The notes under the pieces were generated by a model, which saw only the letters and a list, made by a program, of their open reading frames with translations, searched no databases and was not told where the DNA came from. Shown piece after piece: positions 8,577-16,504 of a stretch of 39,333 nucleotides of DNA. The stretch lies in assembly GCA_009760855.2 (NCBI GenBank), contig WPIO01000476.1, forward strand, positions 1 to 39,333, given 5' to 3'. This DNA comes from Cristatella mucedo. Taxonomy: Eukaryota; Bryozoa; Phylactolaemata; Cristatellidae. Each line of letters begins with the position of its first letter. Positions within the stretch are counted from its first letter, which is position 1. Made by a program: the position numbers and the translations under genes.

Positions 8577-9515
8577 ATGTCTGATCTTCTTGGTGTAGCT
8601 AAGGATATTCTAAAAAATATTGAGTCAATCAAAAAGGGTACTGCTGCAGGTAAAGAGGGGTATATTTTTAATGTAACAGGAACTACTAATCCAATTAGAA
8701 TTAGAATTAGTGATCCTATAAAACTTAAGAATAAAAACTTTAAAGTTTGCTTCAAAAAGTTTGTTGGAACTAATTTCACTTTACAGCAAATGTAAAGCGC
8801 CTAGAGAGAGACTAAGTTCTCTGAGGGCGCTTTATCAAGTGAATTATTATTATTATTATTATCTAATAATACTTCTGTGTATAGACTTGTTGGTGGTTCT
8901 GAGCGAGTAGTAAGAGTTCCACCTGGCATATAAGCTGCTGTATCTGATGACGTAAATGTTGGAATATTAGATGCAATAAATAATTATATTGTTTTATCTG
9001 GAAGTGATAAGTTTGTTTTAGGCATTGATACTGCTACTTCTAATTCTTAGATTACTATGCCTGCTGGGTTTACATTTGTTGCTGTTAAATCTACCATAGC
9101 TCCATTACTTGGATTTACTGGAACTGTTTATACAACAGACAAGACACTTCCATTAGATACATATAGTGCAGCTCCTGGAAAACAGTTTACACAAGTAGTT
9201 GCAGATCCAGCAGAAAAAATTATTTCAGAGATTTAAGTTTTTGTGTCTGACCTAAACTTAATTCTTATAAATTGTAATTTGGTTGCAAGTGGAACAAGTT
9301 ATATAAATAATAACGAAACTCAAGCTCTTAGAAGTTTTGCTTATAATGTTTATCCTTGGGAACAAATGGTATATGAGCAGAATACTCTTGAATATCACAA
9401 TCTTGTTGGTGATTCTATTTCTGATATATTGATTACTATTACAGATCAAAATTTGAAAGTCTTGGATTTTGGTTCTCAGCAAATTACTGTTGTAATAGAA
9501 ATTATTGAAATATAA
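8577..9515 (+). pseudogene. Penton-like protein, copy 1, disrupted by LINE tail and three stops
   Basis: Starts MSDLLGVAKDIL behind TATAGAAA. One frame can be followed across the whole span. It is interrupted by a LINE 3' tail at about 8783-8863 and then by TAA 8931-8933, TAG 9048-9050 and TAA 9234-9236. After the insertion the order of blocks (VVRVPPG, ILDAINN, KFVLGIDT, TMPAGFTF, APLLGFTG, then TDQNLKVLDFGSQQITVVIEI at the end) parallels the intact penton-like gene that follows, which has IPEGYY, VLALNQAL, IKFIVDTDDKITM, GDTLGFSS and TDQNKKAI...IEI. So this is a diverged tandem paralogue. Single-jelly-roll vertex protein by family. Confidence 0.6.
8783..8863 (+). mobile_element. LINE/SINE 3' tail inserted in viral gene
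   Basis: Begins CAGCAAATGTAAAGCGCC, passes through a near-palindromic hairpin (GCGCC ... GGGCGC) around AGAGACTAAGTTCTCT and ends in an (ATT)n run. The same tail closes the full LINE at 22,505 and recurs at 19,440, 24,758, 26,445, 30,523, 32,350 and 34,300 in the host half. Its presence inside a viral frame shows retrotransposition into the provirus after integration. Confidence 0.85.
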
Positions 9516-9522
9516 TATAAGA

Positions 9523-10371
9523 ATGTCAATAAAAATAACTGGAACTACCAGTTCAGATTCAAAAACTCTTGTTCCTCCGTTAATGCTTGGATCTGATTCT
9601 GGTTATAACAAAATAGGCTTACGGAGAGTTGAGTTTACGTATGCAAACAGAATAATATCAAATGTTACTACTGCAGTAAACGATATGCTTTGGTATAGAG
9701 CAAGTATGGCAAACATTAACAATTTCTCAGTTGCTATACCAGAAGGATATTATGATAGTCAAAAGATTGTCCTTGCATTAAATCAAGCTTTAGGAAAAGC
9801 TGGCTCATTTTATAATGTTGTTAATAGAAGTAGTACTGTAATAAAATTTATTGTAGATACTGATGATAAAATAACTATGCAAGTTACTGGTGATTATGTT
9901 GTATCACTTGGAACTAATTCTGGAGTGATTAACTGTATTGGAGATACTTTAGGATTTAGTTCAAACCAGCAAGGTTCATTCGATGCTGCAATGGTTGGTG
10001 GAACTCCATATGAAGCTGTAGAAAAAGCAATGTATTTCTCTGGAACTTATAAGGCTTGGAATGAAATACAACTTTCTGACAATTCTGGAGTAAAATGGGT
10101 AAGTATTGATTGTGATTTGGTAGATCCTAGTAAGAACTATGTTGAATATAAAAAAGGATTTTTCGAGCAATCAGTATCTTTATATTTAATTGATAATAAT
10201 GATATTAATCCAGGAGAAAAGGTTGACGTGCACATTCCAAATATCTTATTCTTGCCAACTCGAGGAGACATTGATGGTGTTAGCAGTCTTAAAATTAGTT
10301 TAACAGATCAAAATAAAAAGGCAATAAATACTATTACAGATGTTATAGCTACAATAGAAATTTCGAAATAA
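9523..10371 (+). CDS. Penton-like minor capsid protein, copy 2
   Basis: Intact, 282 codons from the ATG at 9523, behind TATAAGA and 8 bp after the previous stop; the TTG at 9505 is not used. It is beta-rich throughout. Characteristic blocks are VAIPEGYYDSQKIVLALNQ near residues 72-90, a KITM strand, GDTLGFSSNQQ near 145-155, and an end of ISLTDQNKKAINTITDVIAT. This pattern is that of the penton/vertex proteins of Polintons and Polinton-like viruses, which plug the five-fold positions of the capsid. Being placed just before the coiled-coil and major capsid genes supports it. No lesion seen. Confidence 0.7.
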   Translation: MSIKITGTTSSDSKTLVPPLMLGSDSGYNKIGLRRVEFTYANRIISNVTTAVNDMLWYRASMANINNFSVAIPEGYYDSQKIVLALNQALGKAGSFYNVVNRSSTVIKFIVDTDDKITMQVTGDYVVSLGTNSGVINCIGDTLGFSSNQQGSFDAAMVGGTPYEAVEKAMYFSGTYKAWNEIQLSDNSGVKWVSIDCDLVDPSKNYVEYKKGFFEQSVSLYLIDNNDINPGEKVDVHIPNILFLPTRGDIDGVSSLKISLTDQNKKAINTITDVIATIEISK

Positions 10372-10377
10372 CATAGG

Positions 10378-11136
10378 ATGGGTAGCTATGCTAGAATTGG
10401 CCATTGTAGGATAACTGGTGGAAAATATCATGGTTCTGGCATACTTGATAAGATTATTGATGGTGTTGGAAAAGCAGCTCCTGTGCCTACTGGACTTACT
10501 GGGCTTAGTATGAATATTGCCAACAAAGGAATTGAAATGCATCAGGCAAGAAAATTAACTGAGTTGCAGACAAAGAAAGAAAAGATTGACCAGGAATATG
10601 CTAATAAACGAAGAGAACTTGATGACAAACTTGATGAAGAAAGAAGAAAGAGAGAACTTAAGTATGAGTTGGAGAAACGTAAAAAAGAAGAAGATTATGA
10701 TAGAAATATGAAAGAGATGGATCTTGAGATAAAACGAGCAATGCTTGATAAACTTAAGCCAAAAAACAAAAATAAGTACAAAGCAAAGATGGAAGATTCT
10801 GAAATTGAAGATTATTCAGAAACTTTAAAAGAAAATGATCCTAAGGCATACAAAGAAATAGAAAGAGTTATAAAAGAAAAATCTGTTGTTCCTGCTATAA
10901 TGCCTAGGCCTGATGGGTATGGCAGATACATGAAAAAAATTGGTGCTGGTTTATACATTCCGAATAAGAAATACATTTTTACTTTTTATATAGAGAAGAA
11001 ATGGCAAGTGCACCAATTGATACTATACTCGAATTGGGAGATCCTAGTTTTCTTAATTATAAAATTAAAGATTATCAATACAGAGAGTTTTATCAGAGTA
11101 ATGGAAATTAAACAGTTGATATTGCAAATAAACTAG
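10378..11136 (+). CDS. Coiled-coil minor virion protein with adenain-type cleavage site
   Basis: Starts 7 bp after the penton gene, behind CATAGG. Residues about 10-15 (RITGGK) fit the protease consensus (M/I/L)xGG-x, so the first 14 residues may be removed. Then GSGILDKIIDGVGKAAPVP is an amphipathic helix as in pVI-like proteins, followed by a long charged coiled coil (about residues 50-130, Lys/Glu/Arg-rich). Near residue 185 there is a Pro/Gly/Tyr segment and MKKIGAGLYIPNKK. The frame runs 135 bases into the major capsid gene in another frame; the sequence after about 10,990 looks non-coding in this frame, so the true stop was probably lost or shifted. Confidence 0.6.
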   Translation: MGSYARIGHCRITGGKYHGSGILDKIIDGVGKAAPVPTGLTGLSMNIANKGIEMHQARKLTELQTKKEKIDQEYANKRRELDDKLDEERRKRELKYELEKRKKEEDYDRNMKEMDLEIKRAMLDKLKPKNKNKYKAKMEDSEIEDYSETLKENDPKAYKEIERVIKEKSVVPAIMPRPDGYGRYMKKIGAGLYIPNKKYIFTFYIEKKWQVHQLILYSNWEILVFLIIKLKIINTESFIRVMEIKQLILQIN

Positions 11137-12629
11137 TAACATTTACTGTTCCTGGAGAACAACAACTATGCTATGTTTTATCTGATGCTTATCTATTGCT
11201 TGAAAGGCAACTAAGAGTCCAGACAGCTGCTAATGGTGCCTATAATGCACCTAATAAAAACCTTGCTGCTGCTCTTGTTAATAATGCTGGAGCATGGATG
11301 TTTAGCTCAATGAGAATTAGACTTGGTGCTGAGGAAATAGAAAGCTATTCATTGAAAGAAGGCCCTGGAAGTGTATCTACTCTTATTGGGTATATAACTT
11401 ATCCTAATGATTACAATAGAACAGAAGGGCCTGCAACTGGTTGGAAAAAAGATGAGGCAAGCTCAATTGAGGATTTTTATCCTACTACTGCTAGCAATAA
11501 TGGAAATGCTATAAATGATAAAAGCTATCCATATTTAAGCCCTCCCGCATCTTTAGCAACTGCTAACAATAACGGTTTTATATATAGAAGAGGACTATCA
11601 AATATCTTAGCTGATAATCCTGGAACTTTTAGTATTTCACTTCCACTTGCAAGACTGTCTGGATTTTGTGCTGATATGAATAAAATTCTTTATAATATTC
11701 CTTTCACACTTGAAATGACACGCACTGGTGGTAGTGATTTTGATGCTATTATGACTGGTCCAACAGTTGCAGCTGCTAATACGACAAATGCGATTTTATC
11801 AAGAGGAGGGGTTGTAGCAACAGGAGAAGGAGTTTGGACTGCATTCAAAATTAGTATGTCAAAAATGAGACTGATGGTTCCTTGTGCTAGTCCTAAAGAA
11901 AGCATTCAAAGAGCACTTGCAGATGTATCAAGTGAGAGAGCAAAGAAAATTAGACTTAATTACAGAGTCAGACGTTATGAAAATACGGCGCTAAATAATT
12001 TCAACCAAGGTCTAAAATATACTAGAACTCTATCTGTACAAAATACTAGTGATAAAGTCAGGTGGTTAATTGTTGCTGCTCAAAACACGAACAAATATAA
12101 TGATTATACTGGAAATCCTTGCACATACAATCATTGTGATATTCAAAATGCAACTGTGCTTGCTAATGGTTCAAAGCAATACCCTACTGTTGCTAGAAGT
12201 AGCTTTCCTAGAGATGGATAGTGTTCTACGGCATATTTAGATTTTACAGAGTTTAGAAAACAATATCTTGGATTAAATGAACTTACAGAACCAGTTGGTG
12301 TTACTTTTCCAGAATTGTTGACACTTTACCCAATTCATTTAATTGATTTGCAATACAATGATGAACCTCTAAGAATTACTTCAAAACTTGATGTAAGTAT
12401 TGAGTTTAACGCTCAAATTCCTCCTGCTGCAGATGCTAATAGTGCTGCTGCTGGTGGAGCTGTTAAAGCTGCAATTCCTGCGACAAGTATTATGGTTCAT
12501 TATTTAACTATCTTTGAGAACACTGCTGAGCTTACTTCTAATGGCAATGGTTCGCCATTTACTTGCAGTAAAGGGACATATGTTTATGATGGAACTGACA
12601 TTAAAAAAAAATTTAAACCAGAAATATAA
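11001..12629 (+). pseudogene. Major capsid protein (double jelly-roll), two in-frame stops
   Basis: One frame of 543 codons from the ATG at 11001 (TATAGAGAAGAA before it). It is broken only by TAA at 11,109-11,111 (codon 37) and TAG at 12,219-12,221. Between them is a 370-codon open stretch. Blocks typical of Polinton/adintovirus hexons are visible: FTVPGEQQLCYVLSDAYLLL before the first loop, WMFSSMRIRLGAEEIESY, and TYPNDYNRTEGPATGWKKD. After the second stop the C-terminal jelly-roll continues (FPELLTLYPIHLIDLQYND). By family it forms the hexameric capsomers of an icosahedral shell. No frameshift is needed, so it was inactivated by two point mutations. The stop overlaps the next start (TAATG). 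Confidence 0.8.
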
Positions 12630-13459
12630 TGAATAAATTTGATTTTGTGCAAGGTTCAGATGAGTGGAAAAAATCAATGTCTTTAAATATTGGAGGCTCA
12701 GAGGTTTACTCAGTGCTTGGAAATGATCTAGTATTTGGAGAACAGATTGAACCTGATATAGAATTAATTGCAAATAGAAAACTAAAAAAATACATTGCTA
12801 ATAATTCTAGTATGAGATTTTCTCCAATATTATTTGGTAAAGTATTTGAACCTATTGCTGCAAAGTTTTTAGAAATGAAACTAAAAGTAAAACTTGATAA
12901 TGCAAACGATTGTTTTAGTAGTGATGGTGTATACAGATATTCTCCTGATGGAATAATAAACAGCAATACATTAGTAGAAATAAAATGTTTATGTAGCAGA
13001 AATATTATTGATGATTGTATACCTAAACAATATCACGTACAATGCTTATTAGGTTTGCATATTTTAAAACTTAGTGAGTGCTTTTACTCTGAGTTTGAGA
13101 TTTTTGTTCCTGGGTTGAATTGTGCAGAACCTCCGTTAGATTACGTAGCAGCTGGTAATGTAAGAATTCCTAATACTGATTTGGATATGCCACTTAGAGA
13201 ACCAATTTTTATGCTATTACTTTAAGATGAAAGGTATTTTGATTTTGAATTTGATATTATAAGCAAGTATGGCAGATTTAATGATAAGAAAGCAAATGGT
13301 TATAATATAAAGTATTATATAAAAAGATGTTTGATCCAAGTGATACAAGAAGATGATCCTTGTAGATTTGTTAGAATAATTCCTATTGTTAAAGAAGTGT
13401 TAGATAGATCAAAAATTTTAATTAATAACTATATAGATGAGTCGAAGGCATCATTTTGA
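12629..13459 (+). pseudogene. YqaJ-like (lambda-exonuclease fold) nuclease, possible premature stop
   Basis: Starts in a TAATG overlap with the capsid gene. YqaJ/lambda-exonuclease motifs in order: FVQGSDEWKKSMSLNIGGSE at residues 6-25, GKVFE at 70-74, SPDG with Asp107, LVEIKC with Glu117 and Lys119, and QYHVQ near 138. These residues bind the catalytic metals; the family degrades one strand from DNA ends for recombination or replication. A TAA lies at 13,223-13,225 after 198 codons, yet the same frame continues for 78 more coding-looking codons to TGA 13,457-13,459. I infer a nonsense mutation near the C-terminus. The catalytic core is intact. Confidence 0.72.
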
Positions 13460-14076
13460 TGTGTGCGTGAACTATGTAAAGAAATCTGGAGATACAATGA
13501 CTGGAGATTTAAATATGAATATTTTTGCTATTACTTCTACATATTGGAATTCTAGTCTTACTACACCAACAGTTTTACCTGATGATTTTTGTGTTACTTA
13601 TGGAGGATTAAAACGAGATGTGGTATTGAAGAATTCTCCTGCTACAACAAATTTAAATATGAATAATAATTCTTTAATCAATGTTGCTGAACCTGTTAAT
13701 TCTTCAGATGCTGCAACAAAATCCTATGTTAATAGAACAGTTAAAAAAAATAACAGAAGTTGTTGTACTTACTTTTAATCCTAGAGCAATGAATTCTATC
13801 ATTAATATTTCTACTGCATATTCTTGGACAAATAAGAATAGTCCTCCACTAATAATACTAAGCGCAATGGTTGTTGGATCGTCTAACTGTATACAACTAA
13901 AGCCTAGCAGCGATACGACAATAGTATCAGAAGATATACGTGCTATAAATACATCGCCGACTAGAACAGATTTTAAGTATTATGCATACTTTACAAGAAT
14001 CACGATAGAATATTATTATGTTGATAACCTAGGAAATATGAAAGTTAATCTATTAATTTCTTACATAAGTACCTGA
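13437..14076 (+). pseudogene. Fibre-like protein, frameshifted at an A-run
   Basis: Starts behind TATAG, inside the end of the exonuclease frame. The first 100 residues hold two fibre repeats (KKSGDTMTGDLNMN and NLNMNNNSLINVAEPVNSSDAATKSYVN). At the A8 run about 13,743-13,750 the reading shifts to another frame, which gives a beta-rich C-terminal domain (about 110 residues, ending MKVNLLISYIST) like the heads of the leftward fibres. It is the only fibre gene on this strand. Its 3' end overlaps the convergent zinc-protein gene by 24 bases. Confidence 0.65.
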
Positions 14077-14499
14077 AAAGTATATGTGAACTATTAGAAC
14101 AATTAATTCTTTTAATTTTGTTGCTTTATGCTTACCTTTTACTAGCGGAAATAGTTTTGCTATATGCATTATTGATTCATATTCTAAACAATGATGATTA
14201 CAGAATAACTCGGAACACCTTTTTTTAAAGTGTTTCTTTGCTAAGCAATATATTTTTGTAGGTCTTTGTTTAGAATATTTATTACTTGCATAATAACAAT
14301 CTGCACAATAAATTATTTTGTTATTTCTTAAAACACCCCAATCAAAATCTGTTTCTGTACTATCTAAGTCGCAGATATCGCAACGCATTTCATACTTTAA
14401 CTTTGGTTGTCGTTTAACCTTTTAGCAAACTGGATGACCTGACTCTAAGCATTCAATTTCGCTAAATGATGTCGAACAAGTATCACAAAATATTTCCAT
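14053..14499 (-). pseudogene. Cys-rich zinc-binding protein, one in-frame stop
   Basis: The frame from the ATG at 14,499 begins MEIFCDTCSTSFSEIECLES, meets a TAA at codon 26, then continues in frame from MRCDICDLDSTETDFDW for 111 codons. Cys pairs CDTC, CDIC and CADC and later single Cys/His residues (CSELFCNHHC) suggest two zinc ribbons. The N-terminus resembles that of the gene at 6627 (MEIYCLKC). A regulatory or DNA-binding role is possible but unproven. Translation could restart at the ATG at 14,388, giving a 111-residue protein. Confidence 0.55.
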
Positions 14500-14508
14500 T
14501 TCTATAGA
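14500..14508. promoter_or_regulatory. Nine-base palindromic bidirectional start region
   Basis: The divergent zinc-protein and integrase start codons are separated by only TTCTATAGA. The whole reads CATTTCTATAGAATG, a near-perfect palindrome (positions 14,497-14,511), so each gene has TATAGA directly before its ATG. It is the clearest case of the element-wide start motif. Confidence 0.6.
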
Positions 14509-15387
14509 ATGTCATTTTTAACTCTAAATGTAAGAAAAAAGGAAGGGAAATTTAATCCAGAGTCAGATATAAGCCAGATATTCAAACCAAGACCGAAAGT
14601 AATTCCAAAAGGTTTCTTTAATACTGCTAAACCTAATGAAAGTCATCAGGCAGACATTTTATATATGCAGAATGATTCTGGTTACAAATATGCTTTGGGT
14701 GTTATTGATGTTGCTAGCAGATATAAAGACTCAAGACCGCTTAAAACAAAGTCTTCTAAAGAAGTAACACAAGCTATTATAGATATTTATACAAAAAGCT
14801 TATTGAAATGGCCAAAGAAGATAACAGTAGATCCTGGAACTGAGTTTAAAGGAGAGTTCATGAAAGAAATGAAAAGACATGAAACACAAGTTATAGAAGC
14901 TACTAGTAAAAAGAGTGTTGCACTTGTTGAAAGAATGAATAGAACTGTAGCAGAAAGAGCATTTATTGCGCAATTTAAGAAGGAATTAGAAAACATTAAT
15001 AATGGAGATTACACTAGAAATAAACAATGGATTTATAATTTACCAAAGAAAATTGATTATCTAAATAATAGCGTTACAAGATCTATTGGTGAAGAACCTG
15101 TAAAGGCGATAAAAAAAGAATCTGTACAATTAAATATACCAAAATATCATAGAAAAGTTGGAGAACAAGAAAAATTATTAGAACTTGGAACAACTGTTAG
15201 ATATTTACTAGAACCAGGTGAAGGAGAAGATGAAAAAAGAAGAAGAGCTACAGATCCGATATGGAGTTTAACTAAACATACTATTGTTAGAATAATGGCA
15301 TTGAAAAAACAACCGGTGCGTTTTTGGATAAATGATATTAAGAGAAGTTTTGTTAGAGAAGAACTGCAAGTTATTAAGCAAGAGTAG
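14509..15387 (+). CDS. Retrovirus-like DDE integrase (rve)
   Basis: Intact, 292 codons. The catalytic core runs from about residue 45 to 200: Asp49 in HQADILYM, Asp108 in VDPGTEFKG and Glu141 in SVALVERMNRTV form the DDE triad, and GVIDVASRY lies between. The C-terminus ends with FWINDIKRSFVREELQVIK, a pattern of Polinton integrases. No N-terminal HHCC zinc motif is obvious. By family it inserts the linear viral genome into host chromosomes with a short target duplication. It is near the right end of the element and converges on the two-helix membrane gene, overlapping by 14 bases. Confidence 0.9.
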   Translation: MSFLTLNVRKKEGKFNPESDISQIFKPRPKVIPKGFFNTAKPNESHQADILYMQNDSGYKYALGVIDVASRYKDSRPLKTKSSKEVTQAIIDIYTKSLLKWPKKITVDPGTEFKGEFMKEMKRHETQVIEATSKKSVALVERMNRTVAERAFIAQFKKELENINNGDYTRNKQWIYNLPKKIDYLNNSVTRSIGEEPVKAIKKESVQLNIPKYHRKVGEQEKLLELGTTVRYLLEPGEGEDEKRRRATDPIWSLTKHTIVRIMALKKQPVRFWINDIKRSFVREELQVIKQE

Positions 15388-15819
15388 TAGTTTCTCTTTG
15401 TGAACGTTCTGCTATAATATCGTCAAACTCTTCTTTTGTAACTACTTCATCAGATAAAGCATCAGTTATTTTTTAAATAAATTCAGTGTTAGAATTAAGA
15501 GTAAATCTTTTTCTTTTATCTATTTCAACTAAAACCCCATCAACTGCCATTAGCATTGCTGTTAGTGCTGAGAGAACAGAGACTACATTATTATATCCGG
15601 ATGTGTGTGAATATGTATTGTAGAAACTGTTACTCCTAAAGCTACTATTATATTTACTATTTTAATTATATATCTTACTCTTGTTAACTGAGTTAAACAT
15701 GATCTAACTTTAATGTTATACTCAACTACCTCATCATATCTTTGAAGAACAAATTTTTTTCTTAAATCTCGTTTTCCTATAATTATCTAAGTTTTTCCAA
15801 TTCTTGGAAATTGATACAT
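15374..15819 (-). pseudogene. Two-helix membrane protein, broken
   Basis: Starts at the ATG at 15,819 behind AAATAG. There is a TAG at codon 11. Then FVLQRYDEVVEYNIKVRSCLTQLTRVRYI leads into a hydrophobic helix (VNIIVALGVTVSTI), after which the frame shifts near 15,600. The next frame gives a second helix (VVSVLSALTAMLMAVDGVLV) and a charged tail with a TAA at 15,475-15,473, then KITDALSDEVVTKEEFDDII to the stop at 15,374. The layout of cytosolic helix, hairpin of two membrane helices and charged tail recalls SLATT/2TM proteins of viruses and bacteria, but the family is not established. Confidence 0.4.
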
Positions 15820-15847
15820 CTATTTTAATTTCCTTTCACACACTATT

Positions 15848-16297
15848 TTAATTCCATTTACAGTATTTTAGTAGGAGTATTACACTTGCGCATGCGTGAA
15901 GAGAATATGCTTTTTTGCTTTGAAGATAAACTAATTCTGGATTAGGAAAAGATTTAATTAAAATATTTCTTGCAATATCAATAACAAAACCATTAATATT
16001 TAACCAAAAGTGAGTAGTGGCAAGTTTCTCATCTAAATGAACACTAAAACCTTTATCTATTTTTACATTGCATTTACCTTTCAATAAATCTCTAGCAAGT
16101 AAACAAGAAATTAAACAAGATCCAACTATTCTTCTACTAGAAAAATCTTCAGCAATAGTTTCTAGAGTTTGCTTAATTTCACCACCTAGTTTTTGTAAGG
16201 ATAAGTTATAATTACTTATAAAAGAAGATTCAATCTCTCCCTCACGCCGTGAAAATGAATTTATTTCAGAAATCTTATAATATGTAAATATTTTTCT
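15848..16297 (-). pseudogene. Possible papain-fold/NlpC-P60-like protein, N-terminus missing
   Basis: An open frame without an ATG from 16,297 down to the stop at 15,848. A helix with Cys (VGSCLISCLLARDLL) is followed about 30 residues later by THFWLNINGFVIDIA. The spacing Cys - His-x-Trp - Asp (on VID) is that of papain-like peptidase/transglutaminase folds, where these form the triad. No known viral family is identified. Loss of the start suggests truncation or frameshift near the element's right end. Confidence 0.35.
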
Positions 16298-16299
16298 TT

Positions 16300-16504
16300 A
16301 AATCAAATTTAGAAACTCTGAAAAAAATTTACTATAATATATAATAACTAAATTTTGTAATAATATTTGGAGTAGGATTTGATTTTTTCTTTTTCCGACA
16401 CTGACACTCAGGAGGGCCACTACAAAAGGAGACCGAGCGATAGCGAGGTCGAATTTTGGAGTGTGCTCGAGTGAGGGTCAGGGTTCGAAATGGAAAAATC
16501 ACAT
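16300..16504. other. Virus-host junction region
   Basis: AT-rich sequence runs to about 16,390. Then a GC-rich 110-base stretch of unknown origin contains imperfect inverted repeats (CTGACACTC against GAGTGAGGGTCAG) and the phrase GACCGAGCGATAGCGAGGTC. The LINE fragment begins near 16,505. The exact element end and its terminal repeat cannot be fixed without the left end. Confidence 0.35.

Larger units (their letters stand above)
1..16390. mobile_element. Endogenous Polinton/adintovirus-like provirus, left end outside window
   Basis: A compact AT-rich block of about twenty genes on both strands, spaced by tens of bases or overlapping. It combines DDE integrase, A32-type ATPase, adenain-like protease, double-jelly-roll capsid protein, penton-like proteins, fibres and a PLA2-domain protein, the hallmark set of Polintons/Mavericks and adintoviruses. 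No protein-primed DNA polymerase B is seen; it would have to lie left of base 1 or be absent. The right edge is placed where base composition shifts and host LINE sequence starts (16,390-16,505). No terminal inverted repeat could be confirmed because only one end is present. Many genes carry stops or frameshifts, and two host retrotransposon pieces lie inside, so this is an old integrated copy and not a free genome. Confidence 0.88.

Noticed and set aside
8577-13459. In-frame TAA and TAG stops in several viral genes as a sign of a reassigned genetic code
   Set aside because: Intact genes in the same element end at TAA or TAG at the expected place, Gln is coded normally by CAA/CAG, and one interruption is TGA at an expected Trp. 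Frameshifts accompany the stops. Decay explains all of this better.
16300-16504. Right terminal inverted repeat of the provirus
   Set aside because: Short imperfect inverted repeats are present, but without the left end no terminal repeat or target duplication can be demonstrated.
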